This document shows positions 1 through 8,467 of a stretch of DNA of 64,000 nucleotides, one piece after another. The notes under the pieces were generated by a model, which was not told the DNA's origin, made no database searches, and saw nothing but the letters and a program-made list of their open reading frames with translations. The translations under genes and the position numbers were made by a program. The stretch is taken from the NCBI RefSeq assembly GCF_004296575.1, contig NZ_SAYT01000004.1, positions 283,507-347,506 on the forward strand, in the 5' to 3' direction. This DNA comes from Dyella amyloliquefaciens (lineage in GTDB: Bacteria > Pseudomonadota > Gammaproteobacteria > Xanthomonadales > Rhodanobacteraceae). Position 1 is the stretch's first letter; each line of letters opens with the position of its first letter.

Positions 1-498
1 GCCACCGCCGCCACCGGCGGCCTTGATGATCACCGGGTAGCCGATGTCACGCGCGATGCGGATGTTTTCATCCACGTTGTCGCCGAGCGGGCCGCCGGAG
101 CCGGGTACGCACGGCACGCCGGCGGACTTCATGGCCCGGATGGCTTCGACCTTGTCGCCCATCAGGCGGATTACGTCCGCGGTCGGGCCGATGAAGATGA
201 AGCCCGACTGTTCCACCTGTTCGGCGAAGTCGGCGCGTTCGGAGAGGAAGCCGTAACCCGGGTGGATGGCCTGGGCGTCGGTGATCTCAGCCGCCGCGAT
301 GATGCGCGGGATGTTGAGGTAGCTGTCGACCGACGGCGCGGGGCCGATGCAGATCGACTCGTCGGCGAGGCCGACGTGCTTGAGGTTGCGGTCTGCGGTG
401 GAGTGCACCGCCACGGTCTTGATGCCAAGACTGTGGCAGGCGCGCAGCACGCGCAGGGCGATTTCGCCGCGGTTGGCGATGACGACTTTTTCGAGCAT
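1..498 (-). CDS. accC: Biotin carboxylase subunit of acetyl-CoA carboxylase (3' end outside window)
   Basis: AccC carries out ATP-dependent carboxylation of biotin on AccB, the first half of the acetyl-CoA carboxylase reaction that makes malonyl-CoA for fatty acid synthesis. The first 166 codons are present. They begin with [14 protein letters not shown], the hallmark N-terminus of biotin carboxylases, and run off the window edge in the glycine-rich [10 protein letters not shown] loop of the ATP-grasp domain. An ATG two codons upstream (504) is an alternative start. The gene lies 22 bases after accB on the same strand, the usual accB-accC operon order, so the two are almost certainly co-transcribed. 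The truncation is only the window boundary. Confidence 0.95.
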   Translation of the reverse strand, partial: MLEKVVIANRGEIALRVLRACHSLGIKTVAVHSTADRNLKHVGLADESICIGPAPSVDSYLNIPRIIAAAEITDAQAIHPGYGFLSERADFAEQVEQSGFIFIGPTADVIRLMGDKVEAIRAMKSAGVPCVPGSGGPLGDNVDENIRIARDIGYPVIIKAAGGGGG

Positions 499-520
499 GG
501 GCATAGGGGTCAGCCCGCGC

Positions 521-973
521 TTAGGCGATCACGAACATCGGCTGGTCGAACTCCACCGGCTGGCCGTTCTCGAGCAGGATGGCCTGCACGGTGCCGGCCA
601 CGTCGGCCTCGATCTGGTTGAACATCTTCATCGCTTCGATGATGCCCAGCGTCTCGCCGGCCTTGACCTGCTGGCCGACCTTCACGAACGCCGCGGCGCC
701 CGGGCTGGCCGACGCGTAGAAGGTGCCGACCATCGGCGCCTTCACCACGTGGCCGGCCGGCAGGGCCGGGGTGCTCGGCGCGGCTTCGGCCGGAGCGGCG
801 GCCACGGGTGCGGCAGCCATCGGGGCGGCCTGCATCACCGGTTGGGCCATGGTCACCGTGCCCTTGGGCACGCGCGACAGGCGAACGACTTCCTCGCCTT
901 CCTTGATCTCAAGTTCCGCGAGGTTGGATTCCTCAAGCAGGTCGATGAGCTTCTTGATCTTGCGCAGGTCCAT
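521..973 (-). CDS. accB: Biotin carboxyl carrier protein of acetyl-CoA carboxylase
   Basis: AccB is the 150-residue swinging-arm carrier that shuttles carboxybiotin between AccC and the carboxyltransferase. The N-terminal segment (1-40) is the subunit-interaction region. Residues about 45-72 form an Ala/Pro-rich flexible linker. Residues 75-150 form the biotinyl domain, with the biotinylation motif EAMKM and biotin on Lys116. Length and architecture match proteobacterial BCCPs. The gene sits between aroQ and accC on the same strand. The start is fixed by [13 protein letters not shown], which matches the family N-terminus. Confidence 0.97.
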   Translation of the reverse strand: MDLRKIKKLIDLLEESNLAELEIKEGEEVVRLSRVPKGTVTMAQPVMQAAPMAAAPVAAAPAEAAPSTPALPAGHVVKAPMVGTFYASASPGAAAFVKVGQQVKAGETLGIIEAMKMFNQIEADVAGTVQAILLENGQPVEFDQPMFVIA

Positions 974-1042
974 GGTTCAAACCTTTTTTCGTTCGTGGGG
1001 CCGCCGCGGCGGCCGGATGGGAATGAGGGCGGCCGGAGCCGG

Positions 1043-1498
1043 TCAGGAGGCCGATCCGCTGCGGTCCAGGCGCAGCAGGGCAGCATCCAGTGCCAGTCGG
1101 TAGCTGTCCGCGCCGAAGCCGCAGATCACGCCAACGGCGATGTCCGAGAGATACGAATGGCGGCGGAACTCCTCGCGGGCATGCACGTTGGACAGGTGCA
1201 GCTCGATGAAGGGGATCGCCACGCCGGCCAGCGCGTCGCGCAGGGAGATGCTGGTATGGGTAAAGGCGCCGGGGTTGATCAGGATGATCGCCGTGCCGTC
1301 CAGGCGGGCCTGGTGGATGCGGTCGATCAGCGCGTGCTCGGCGTTGGACTGGAACGTTTCCAGCTCCTGGCCCGCGGCCTGCGCGCGCTGCAGCAGGAAG
1401 GCGTCGATATCGTCCAGCGTGTCGCGGCCGTAAACCTCCGGCTCGCGTACGCCCAGCAGATTGAGATTGGGTCCGTGCAGGACCAGGATCTTCGCCAC
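1043..1498 (-). CDS. aroQ: 3-dehydroquinate dehydratase, type II
   Basis: This enzyme converts 3-dehydroquinate to 3-dehydroshikimate in the shikimate pathway. The product is 151 residues, the normal length for the dodecameric type II enzyme. The N-terminal HGPNLNLLG motif is diagnostic. It is followed by the lid region, the [10 protein letters not shown] substrate-binding segment and a later [15 protein letters not shown] segment containing the catalytic histidine region. The gene precedes accB by 69 bases on the same strand. The aroQ-accB-accC order is widespread in gammaproteobacteria. Confidence 0.96.
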   Translation of the reverse strand: MAKILVLHGPNLNLLGVREPEVYGRDTLDDIDAFLLQRAQAAGQELETFQSNAEHALIDRIHQARLDGTAIILINPGAFTHTSISLRDALAGVAIPFIELHLSNVHAREEFRRHSYLSDIAVGVICGFGADSYRLALDAALLRLDRSGSAS

Positions 1499-1649
1499 GC
1501 CTTGACCTTGGATGCGCGCCGGCAGGGCCGGCTTCCGGCGCGGAGTGTGCGCGCCGGGACCGTTGTTGTCCAGTTCGGCGTAGTTCGGCGATGTTTGAAG
1601 GAGAAGTTAACGTTTCACCGTGCGGAGACGTATGGCGTCCGAAACCGCA

Positions 1650-2195
1650 TCAGGGCGCGGTTGGCGCCAGCCACTGCTGCACCTGGCCGTCGTCCAGTAC
1701 GCCGCGGCGGGTGGCGAGCACGCGGCCGTTCTCGTCCAGAAGCACGCTGTAGGGCAGCAGTTCGCCGACGTTGCCCAGCTGCAGGGAGGTACTGGGGCTT
1801 TCGAGGTGACCAATCAGCACCGGATAGTTCACGGGGTGGCTCTCGAGAAAGGCCTTCACCCTCGCCGGATCGTCCATGGCGATGCCGACGACGATCCCTC
1901 CCTTTTCGCCGACGTTCGCCTGGGCACGTGCGAGTGCCGGCATTTCCGTCAGGCAGGGGCCGCACCAGGTGGCCCAGAAGTTCAGCAGTACCCGACGACC
2001 CCGAAATTCGGAAAGGCGGTGCTCCTTGCCGTCCAGGCCCGATAAAGGAAGATCGGGGGCGATCGACCCCGTTTCGATGGCGGCTCCGCCCGCAGGCGCG
2101 TGCGCTTGCCGGCTGGCGTGCTGCAGCCAGCCGCCCGCGGCAGCCACGGCGACGGCAAGCCCCAGGATGATCCAGTTGCTGCGGCTCAACATCAT
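1650..2195 (-). CDS. TlpA-family periplasmic thiol:disulfide reductase
   Basis: A 181-residue membrane-anchored thioredoxin-like protein. An uncleaved or signal-type hydrophobic N-terminus (residues about 7-25) is followed by a TlpA/AhpC-type thioredoxin fold with the active site WCGPC near residues 75-79 and the family motif NFWATWCGPC. Its ATG overlaps the stop of dsbD by four bases (ATGA), so translation is probably coupled. The natural inference is that it is a periplasmic reductant fed by DsbD, for example for cytochrome c maturation or protein thiol repair. The precise client is not visible. Confidence 0.9.
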   Translation of the reverse strand: MMLSRSNWIILGLAVAVAAAGGWLQHASRQAHAPAGGAAIETGSIAPDLPLSGLDGKEHRLSEFRGRRVLLNFWATWCGPCLTEMPALARAQANVGEKGGIVVGIAMDDPARVKAFLESHPVNYPVLIGHLESPSTSLQLGNVGELLPYSVLLDENGRVLATRRGVLDDGQVQQWLAPTAP

Positions 2196-4387
2196 AGGGT
2201 GCTGGCGACCGGCGTGCCGGCGGCCTTGGTCAGTGCGTCCTCGACCAGCGAGGAGGTGAGCACGGTCGGCAGCCGGTTACCGGTGCCGCCGTCCTTCGGA
2301 AACACCACGTAGAGCGGCACGCCCGGCGAGTGGTATTCCTGCAGGAAGGCGGTGATGGCGGGATCCTCGTTGGTCCAGTCGCCCTTCATGTAGACGGCAC
2401 CGGTCTTCTTCAGCAGTTCGCGGAAGGCCTCCGTGTCGAGCACGGCATGCTCGTTGGCCTTGCAGGTGACGCACCAGTCGGCCGTCATGTCCACGAACAC
2501 GGGCGTGCCGGCCTTGCGCAGCTCGGCCAGCTTCGCCGGGGTGAAAGCCACCGTGCCGTTGGCGCTCACGGCGCCCGCGCCAGCTGGCGCTGCCGCCGGC
2601 AGTCGGACCAATGCATAGAGCGGGACTGCGGTGAGCAGGGCGAGCACGAAGACCAGCGCGCGGCTGGCGCGGCCGCTCCAGCGGCTCTTCTCGAACCACC
2701 ACAGTGTCGCGGCCAGCAGCACGGCGGCCACCAGCAGCAGGCCTATGGCATCCGCGCCGCGCTGGTTGGCGAGCACCCAGGCCAGCCACACCGCCGCCAG
2801 ATACATGGGGAAGGCCAGCACCTGCTTGAGCGTTTCCATCCAGGCGCCCGGCCTTGGCAGCAGCCGGGCCAGTGCGGGGACGAAGCCGATCGCCAGGAAC
2901 GGCAGGCACAGGCCCAGTCCCAGCGTGAAGAACACCAGCATGGCCTGCGCGGCGGGCGCGGCGAAGGCAAAGCCCAGTGCCGGGCCCATGAAGGGGCCGG
3001 TGCACGGGCTGGCCACCACCACGGCGAGTACGCCGACGAAGAAGTCGCCGCGCCAGCCCTTCTGGTTCGCCAGCGAGCTGCCCACGTTGCCCAGCGATCC
3101 GCCGAACTGCACCACGCCGGACATCCACAGGCCGGCCGTCAGCATCACCAGCGACAAGGCGGCAACCAGCAGCGGGTATTGCAACTGGGCGCCCCAGGCC
3201 TTGGCCAGCGCCACCACGGCGGCGCCGAGCACGACGAAGCTGGTCAGCACGCCGGCGCTGTAGGTCAGTGCATGGCTGCGGCGACGCGCGGGGCTTTCGC
3301 CGCTTTCGATCACCGACACCACCTTGATCGACAGCACCGGAAGCACGCAGGGCATCAGGTTGAGGATCAGTCCGCCGAACAGCGCGTACAGCAAGGCGAT
3401 GCCCAGGCCGACCTCGGTGGCGCGCGCAGGCGGCATCTCCGGCGCCGGTTCCGCCGCGGTGCCACTGGTAGGTGTGGCGCCACTCAGGTCGATCGCCAGC
3501 GCGCGCGTCATCAGCGGATAGCAGACGCCTCCGTCCTGACAGCCCTGGAAGCTCGCTTCCAGATTGATCGTCGTGAGGCTGCCGGTATCCCCTTCGATGG
3601 CCACCGGCACGTCGACCTGATCGAAGAACACCGTGGTCTTGCCGAAGTGCGCATCCTCGTGTTCCACGCCGGCCGGCCACTCGGGCTTGCCCAGCGTGAG
3701 TCCAGCGGCGTCCTTCAACTTCAACGCGGTCTGGTCGCGATAGAGGTAGTAGCCCTTGGGCATGGTCCAGCGCAGCAGCAGGTGCTGCCGGTCCTTGGCG
3801 AGCGCTTCCAGGTGGAACGCCTGCTCTGCCGGCAGCATGGCGCCGGCGCTGCCGCCGCGGGTCGAGCCGAGCTTGTCCAGTGCTGCGCCGAGGCCGCCTG
3901 CGCCGGCCGTCGGGGCTGCGTCCGCGCCGGGGGGCACAGTCAGGGTGAGCTGCTCCGTATGCGGCGGATAACAGATCTTCGGGGCCACCTCGTGGCAGCC
4001 CTGGTACTGCACGCTGAGCTTCAGCTCCGTCGTGGCGGCCGCGATCGTGTAAGGCACCGTGGCATCGACGCCGTGGTGATAGGTCTCCACGTCGCCCAGG
4101 TATTCGTCGTGGTGCTTCTCGCCGTCGGGGAGCTGCGCCTCGCCCAGCGTCACGCCGTCGCCAGCCTTGAACTTCATGCGGCCGCGATAGAGGTAGTAAT
4201 CGGGCGCAATGGTCCAGTGCAGCTTCACCACGCCGGGCGTGGAGGTGTCGGCGCTGAGCTTGTACGCCTCGGTCACCGGCAGCAGGCCGTCGAGGTCGTC
4301 CTGGGCCAGGGCCGGCAGCGCAATCGACAGCAGGCAGAGCAGGGCAGTAAGGCAGGCGGCCAGGCGGCCGGGGCGGATCAGGCGCAT
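2192..4387 (-). CDS. dsbD: Thiol:disulfide interchange protein DsbD with duplicated N-terminal domain
   Basis: DsbD carries electrons from cytoplasmic thioredoxin across the inner membrane to periplasmic thiol proteins. The signal peptide is about residues 1-29. Two successive DsbD-alpha-like domains follow, each with a Cys pair: Cys131/Cys139 in a YQGCHEVAPKICYPP context and Cys283/Cys289 in FQGCQDGGVCYPL. The central membrane domain (about 325-600) carries the redox cysteines in NLMPCVLP (Cys347) and ASPCTGP. The C-terminal thioredoxin domain has WCVTC (Cys639/Cys642). At 731 residues it is longer than the roughly 565-residue E. coli enzyme because of the extra N-terminal domain. It overlaps tlpA by four bases. 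Confidence 0.95.
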   Translation of the reverse strand: MRLIRPGRLAACLTALLCLLSIALPALAQDDLDGLLPVTEAYKLSADTSTPGVVKLHWTIAPDYYLYRGRMKFKAGDGVTLGEAQLPDGEKHHDEYLGDVETYHHGVDATVPYTIAAATTELKLSVQYQGCHEVAPKICYPPHTEQLTLTVPPGADAAPTAGAGGLGAALDKLGSTRGGSAGAMLPAEQAFHLEALAKDRQHLLLRWTMPKGYYLYRDQTALKLKDAAGLTLGKPEWPAGVEHEDAHFGKTTVFFDQVDVPVAIEGDTGSLTTINLEASFQGCQDGGVCYPLMTRALAIDLSGATPTSGTAAEPAPEMPPARATEVGLGIALLYALFGGLILNLMPCVLPVLSIKVVSVIESGESPARRRSHALTYSAGVLTSFVVLGAAVVALAKAWGAQLQYPLLVAALSLVMLTAGLWMSGVVQFGGSLGNVGSSLANQKGWRGDFFVGVLAVVVASPCTGPFMGPALGFAFAAPAAQAMLVFFTLGLGLCLPFLAIGFVPALARLLPRPGAWMETLKQVLAFPMYLAAVWLAWVLANQRGADAIGLLLVAAVLLAATLWWFEKSRWSGRASRALVFVLALLTAVPLYALVRLPAAAPAGAGAVSANGTVAFTPAKLAELRKAGTPVFVDMTADWCVTCKANEHAVLDTEAFRELLKKTGAVYMKGDWTNEDPAITAFLQEYHSPGVPLYVVFPKDGGTGNRLPTVLTSSLVEDALTKAAGTPVASTL

Positions 4388-4487
4388 TGCGGCTCCAGCA
4401 TGGAGAGACCCGCGCCAGGGCGCAGGCGAACGGGAATTATGACCCAGCTTGAGGATCAGGGCCCTGTGGCGGATGGACCATCCGGAT

Positions 4488-5405
4488 TCAGGCGTGTTCC
4501 GTCATGACTTCGCTCAAGCCCGTCCCGCGGTTACGGAGACGCAGCAGGCCGGTGGTCAGCGCCACGCCCAGCAGGATCACCACGCAGCCGCCTGCCATGG
4601 CCAGGGTGATCGGCTCATGCAGGAACAGCAGGCCCCACAGCACGCCGAACACCGGGATCAGGAACAGCACCACCATGCTGCGCGAGGCGCCCACGCGGGC
4701 CATCAGCCGGTAGAACAGCACGTAGGCCAGCGAGGTGCAGATCGCGGCGAGGCCGAACATCGCCGCCCACGCCGACACGCCGGGCATGCGGGCCGGCCAC
4801 ATCCATACGGTGAAGGGCAGCAGCACCGCCGCGGCCACCAGCTGGCTGCCCGTGGCCACGCTCAGTGGCGTGACGCCGCGCAGCGTGCGATGGCTGACAT
4901 GGGCGCCGACCGTGTAGCAGACGTTCGCGCCGACACAGGCGGCCATGGCCCAGCCCGACGCGGCGGCGCCGTGTCCGCCGAAACCCACCGTGCCGGCCAC
5001 CAGCCACACCACGCCGGTGAAGCCGATTACCAGGCCGCTGGCCTGGGTGGCGTTGAGCCGTTCGCTGAACAGCATCCAGCCCGACAGCGCCACCAATAGC
5101 GGCGCGATGGCATCGGAAATGGCGGAGACGCCAGCCGGCAGGCTCTTTGCCGCATAGGAGAACAGCACGAACGGCAGCGCTGAATTGGCTAGGCCCACGA
5201 TCACGAGAGGGCGCCAGTTCGTCGCCATTTCCCTGAGCCGCTGGCGCGACAGCAGCAGCGGCGCCGAGCAGATCGCCGCGCCGATGGCACGCATCCCGGC
5301 CAGCGCCATGCCGCCGAATTCGTCCGCACCCATGCGCATGAACAGGAACGAGGCGCCCCAGATGGCTCCCAGCAACAGCAAGGCGGTGATGTCGGACGTT
5401 TTCAT
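4488..5405 (-). CDS. EamA/DMT-family transporter
   Basis: A 305-residue drug/metabolite transporter-superfamily permease. Two EamA repeats together give about ten hydrophobic segments. The opening (ALLLLGAIWGASFLFMRMG) is the classic first helix of the EamA family, and a second repeat begins around residue 150. Members export amino acids, metabolites or drugs, and the substrate cannot be read from the sequence. It stands alone between dsbD and a GST gene on the same strand, with about 100-base gaps on each side and no clear operon partner. Confidence 0.88.
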   Translation of the reverse strand: MKTSDITALLLLGAIWGASFLFMRMGADEFGGMALAGMRAIGAAICSAPLLLSRQRLREMATNWRPLVIVGLANSALPFVLFSYAAKSLPAGVSAISDAIAPLLVALSGWMLFSERLNATQASGLVIGFTGVVWLVAGTVGFGGHGAAASGWAMAACVGANVCYTVGAHVSHRTLRGVTPLSVATGSQLVAAAVLLPFTVWMWPARMPGVSAWAAMFGLAAICTSLAYVLFYRLMARVGASRSMVVLFLIPVFGVLWGLLFLHEPITLAMAGGCVVILLGVALTTGLLRLRNRGTGLSEVMTEHA

Positions 5406-5518
5406 GGTCGGGACTCTGTGATCGCCCTTCCAGCTTTGGCGGGAAGGACGGACGCTGGGGATGGTGGGGCCGTTATGGAAGGCTAGCCGTCCATAGTGTC
5501 AGAACCTGTCAGCAGACT

Positions 5519-6208
5519 TCAGCGCTTGCCCTGGCCGAACAGCACGCGGCGTTCTTCCTCGGACAGGGGCTGCTTCGGGGTGTAGGTGTTCTCCACCCCT
5601 TCATAAGTGCGCTGCGTGGCCGGACGGGCCGAGATCGCCAGGAACCAGCGTTCCAGGTTCGGGAAGTCGGAAAGCGTCTGTCCATGCGCCTCGTGCGGCA
5701 CGATCCACGGATAGCTGGCGATGTCGGCGATGGAGAACGCGCCTGCGATGAAGTCGCGATCGGCCAGGCGGCGGTCGAGCACGCCGTACAGGCGGGCTAC
5801 CTCACGGGTATAGCGGTCGACCGCATAAGGCACCGGTTCCGGCGCATAGACGCGGAAATGCCCCGCCTGCCCGGCCATCGGCCCCAGGCCGCCCACCTGC
5901 CAGTACAGCCACTGCAGCACCTCCAGCCGGTCACGGAGGTTGGTGGGCATCAGCTGCCCCGACTTTTCCGCCAGGTACTGCAGGATCGCGCCGGACTCGA
6001 ACACCGTGATCGGCGCGCCGCCGCCCGCGGGGGCGTGGTCGACGATGGCGGGGATCTTGTTGTTGGGGGAAATGGCCAGGAAGGCCGGCTGGAACTGCTC
6101 GCCCTTGCTCAGGCTGACCGGGGTGATGAAGTAGGGCAGCCCGGTTTCCTCGAGGAACAGCTTGATCTTGAGGCCGTTGGGGGTGGCGGCGAAGTAGAGC
6201 TCGATCAT
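5519..6208 (-). CDS. Glutathione S-transferase family protein (YfcG/YghU-like)
   Basis: A 229-residue cytosolic GST-fold protein. The N-terminal thioredoxin-like domain (1-85) has the TPNGLKIKLFLEE opening and the NNKIPAIVDH motif (cis-Pro loop). The glutathione-binding F-E-S-G motif (VFESGAILQYLAEKSG) follows, then an all-helical C-terminal domain. TPNGxK in place of a tyrosine catalytic residue resembles the Nu-class enzymes YfcG and YghU, which act as disulfide-bond reductases with glutathione. It is transcribed divergently from a MocR-type regulator 112 bases away, so that regulator could control it, but this is inference. Confidence 0.9.
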   Translation of the reverse strand: MIELYFAATPNGLKIKLFLEETGLPYFITPVSLSKGEQFQPAFLAISPNNKIPAIVDHAPAGGGAPITVFESGAILQYLAEKSGQLMPTNLRDRLEVLQWLYWQVGGLGPMAGQAGHFRVYAPEPVPYAVDRYTREVARLYGVLDRRLADRDFIAGAFSIADIASYPWIVPHEAHGQTLSDFPNLERWFLAISARPATQRTYEGVENTYTPKQPLSEEERRVLFGQGKR

Positions 6209-6320
6209 GGGGAGTGCTCCAGCGGGGACGGTGAGCCTAGTGTCGGTGCCCCACTGGTCTTGAAAAAGATCCAGATCAGAGGAAATCTTCCGGACCAGTC
6301 AATCCCCGGACGCCAGCGCC

Positions 6321-7763
6321 ATGGATCAGCCGCTCGCCTTTCCGCTCGACATCCCCGCGCGGGGCCGCCTGGAGGCGCTGCACGGCCAGTTGCGTGCGGC
6401 CATTCTCGACGGACGCCTGGCGGGCGGGCAGGGCCTGCCATCCACCCGCGCGCTGGCGAGTTCGCTGGGCATCTCGCGCAACACGGTGGTCGCGGCCTAC
6501 GACCGGCTGCTCAGCGAGGGCTATGTGTCTGCGCGCCATGGCTCCGGTTACGCGGTCGCCGAGGGATTGGCCAAGAAGAAGGCGACGCTGCCGGCCGCCG
6601 ACGAAGGCGATCGCCGACTCGCCGGGCGCTGGAGGAACGTAGCCAGGCCGGTCCGAAGCGGCAGTAACGCGCCCGTGCGCTACGACTTCTGCGTGGGCCT
6701 CCCGGATGCATCGCGCTTTCCATTTGATGCCTGGCGCCGTTTGTCGGCGCGCGCCTTGCGTGGCCTGTCGCGCACGCCGGCGGTCTATGACGCGCCGGCC
6801 GGGCGACAGGCACTGCGCGAAGCCATCGCGGGGCATGTCTCCTTCGCCCGCGCGGTGACCTGCGGGGCGGACGACATCGTGGTCACCAGCGGTGCGCAGC
6901 AGGCGTTCGACCTGCTGGCGCGCTGCCTGGTCACTCCGGGCCGCACGGTGATCGCGGTGGAGGATCCGGGCTACCCGCCGCTGCGCGCGGCGTTCGAGGC
7001 GGCCGGCGCCAGCGTGGTGCCGGTGCCGGTCGATGAGGAAGGGTTGGTGGTGGAGCAGATTCCGACGACCGCAAGGGTGATCTACGTGACGCCCTCGCAC
7101 CAGTTTCCGCTCGGCATGGTGATGTCGCCGGCGCGACGCATGGCCCTGCTCGACTTCGCGCATCGCCACGGCGCCGTGATCATCGAGGACGACTACGACG
7201 GCGAATTCCGCTACGGCGGCCGCCCGCTGGATGCGCTGCAGACGTTGGATCGCGAAGGCCTGGTGTTCTACGTCGGCACCTTTTCCAAGAGCCTGTTTCC
7301 CGCACTGCGCCTCGGTTACGTGGTCGCGCCGCCGTGGGCGATGGCCGCACTGGCGCAGGTGCGCCAGATCAGCGACTGGCATAGCGATGTGCTGGCGCAG
7401 GACACGCTGGCGCTGTTCATCGTCGAGGGTCACCTCGCGCGCCATGTGCGCAAGATGCGCCGTATCTACGCCGAGCGTCGCCAGGCGTTGATCGATGGTC
7501 TCGCGCGCCACGCAGGGGATCTGCTCGCGCTGCAGGCCTCCGACGCGGGGCTGCACGTGGCCGCGCTGTTGCAGACCGATCAACGCGCCAGCGATCTGGT
7601 GCGGCGCGCCGCGGAGCAGGACATGCGCATCGAAGCGCTGGCCGGCTACGCCATCGATGCGAACCCGCCCAACGGCCTGGTGTTCGGCCTGGGCGTGCTG
7701 CCGGTGGCGCGGATGGAAGAGGCCACGCAGGCCTTGGGGCGGCTGTTGAAGACCAGCCGCTGA
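6321..7763 (+). CDS. MocR/PdxR-type regulator (GntR wHTH fused to class-I aminotransferase domain)
   Basis: A 480-residue two-domain PLP-binding transcription factor. The N-terminal GntR winged helix is about residues 12-80 (LPSTRALASSLGISRNTVVAAY). A linker of about 60 residues leads to a fold-type-I aminotransferase domain (about 115-475). The PLP lysine is in GTFSKSLFPALRLGYVV near residue 323, and the IIEDDYDGEFRY motif is present. The family includes GabR and PdxR, which sense PLP with or without an amino compound. It is divergent from the GST gene, and the shared 112-base spacer is where an operator would lie. The effector and targets are not determined. Confidence 0.92.
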   Translation: MDQPLAFPLDIPARGRLEALHGQLRAAILDGRLAGGQGLPSTRALASSLGISRNTVVAAYDRLLSEGYVSARHGSGYAVAEGLAKKKATLPAADEGDRRLAGRWRNVARPVRSGSNAPVRYDFCVGLPDASRFPFDAWRRLSARALRGLSRTPAVYDAPAGRQALREAIAGHVSFARAVTCGADDIVVTSGAQQAFDLLARCLVTPGRTVIAVEDPGYPPLRAAFEAAGASVVPVPVDEEGLVVEQIPTTARVIYVTPSHQFPLGMVMSPARRMALLDFAHRHGAVIIEDDYDGEFRYGGRPLDALQTLDREGLVFYVGTFSKSLFPALRLGYVVAPPWAMAALAQVRQISDWHSDVLAQDTLALFIVEGHLARHVRKMRRIYAERRQALIDGLARHAGDLLALQASDAGLHVAALLQTDQRASDLVRRAAEQDMRIEALAGYAIDANPPNGLVFGLGVLPVARMEEATQALGRLLKTSR

Positions 7764-7808
7764 GAGCGGTCTCCACAACTCCCCGGCAGCAGTTGCTGTC
7801 GGCCGGGC

Positions 7809-8126
7809 TCAGCCCGGATCGCGCACCCAGTCCAGATAGGCCTCATGCCCTTGCGCCACCGGCACGGCGATCAGTTCCGGCAGTTCGTAGGGGTGCAGCG
7901 CCAGCAGCCGCTCCTTGAGGGCGGCAAAGCGCTGCCCGGTGGTCTTGATCATCAACAGCTCCTCGCTGTCGGTGACCACCTCGCCCTTCCAGCGGTAGGT
8001 GGAGCGGATACCGGGGATGCGATTGACGCAGGCGGCCAGGCCCTCGCCCACCAGGGCCTCGGCCAGGGCCTGGGCGCTGGCGGGGTCGGGGCAGGTGCAG
8101 TAGCAGAGCAGGACGGGGTTGGACAT
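7809..8126 (-). CDS. cutA: Divalent-cation tolerance protein CutA
   Basis: A 105-residue small trimeric protein of the CutA1 family. Typical motifs are LCYCTCPDPASAQALAEALV at the start, CVNRIPGIRSTYRWKGEV in the middle, and a C-terminal PYELPELIAVPVAQGHEAYLDWV segment. It is associated with tolerance to copper and other divalent metals, although the molecular role of the family is poorly defined. It lies convergent to the MocR gene, and the groESL control region starts beyond its 5' side. Confidence 0.94.
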   Translation of the reverse strand: MSNPVLLCYCTCPDPASAQALAEALVGEGLAACVNRIPGIRSTYRWKGEVVTDSEELLMIKTTGQRFAALKERLLALHPYELPELIAVPVAQGHEAYLDWVRDPG

Positions 8127-8173
8127 GGCCCCAGCCTAGCGCGCCCCGCCCGACCCGGCACCCCTCACCCTCC

Positions 8174-8255
8174 TTGTAGGAGCGCACCCAGTGCGCGATG
8201 GGCGTTTGGGGCTCGCGCTCCGTCAGCTTTTCGCGCACTGGGTGCGCTCCTACAA
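8174..8255. repeat. REP-like inverted repeat, copy 1
   Basis: Two perfect 25-base inverted arms (8174-8198 and 8231-8255) with core GGAGCGCACCCAGTGCGCGA enclose a 32-base loop. The same element recurs at 40205, 52773, 53524, 59017 and, more degenerate, 59138, always between genes. As RNA it would form a long stable stem-loop. No transposase lies next to it. Confidence 0.9.
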
Positions 8256-8280
8256 AAGGCCAAAAAAGCCCCAGCGCGCC

Positions 8281-8309
8281 CTTGAAAGCCCTGAACGCTT
8301 CCCCCATTG
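8281..8309 (+). promoter_or_regulatory. Sigma-32 heat-shock promoter of groES-groEL
   Basis: The sequence CTTGAAA (8281-8287), a 14-base spacer, then CCCCATTG (8302-8309) is a near-exact match to the sigma-32 consensus CTTGAAA-N13/14-CCCCATNT. Transcription would start about 150 bases before the groES ATG, leaving the CIRCE palindrome within the 5' UTR. Confidence 0.85.
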
Positions 8310-8337
8310 CATGGGTCAGCCACCGGATCGGCACCGT

Positions 8338-8365
8338 TTGCAGGGGGGCTTTGCGTCGTTATGAT
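8338..8365 (+). promoter_or_regulatory. Putative sigma-70 promoter of groES-groEL
   Basis: TTGCAG (8338-8343), a 16-base spacer and TATGAT (8360-8365) form a plausible housekeeping promoter. Its -10 box abuts and overlaps the CIRCE operator by one base, so bound HrcA would block it sterically. Confidence 0.6.
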
Positions 8366-8391
8366 TGGCACTCACCTACCGGGAGTGCTAA
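8365..8391 (+). promoter_or_regulatory. CIRCE operator (HrcA binding site)
   Basis: TTGGCACTC (8365-8373), a 9-base spacer, then GAGTGCTAA (8383-8391). This matches the CIRCE consensus TTAGCACTC-N9-GAGTGCTAA with a single change in the left arm. HrcA repressor bound here would limit groESL expression without stress. Confidence 0.95.
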
Positions 8392-8467
8392 CAGCGCAGC
8401 CACCAGGCGCCGCTCCGGGGTAATCCCTTTTTTGTTCCACCCATCCAATCAAGCTGGAGCCCATCCA

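Noticed and set aside
347..2170. 607-codon rightward frame across accB, aroQ and tlpA
   Set aside because: It runs antisense to three well-supported genes and reads as His/Arg/Gln-rich shadow sequence.
7764..7808. Short GC palindrome between the MocR gene and cutA (GGCAGCA/TGCTGTC)
   Set aside because: Too short a stem and no T-run, so not called as a terminator.
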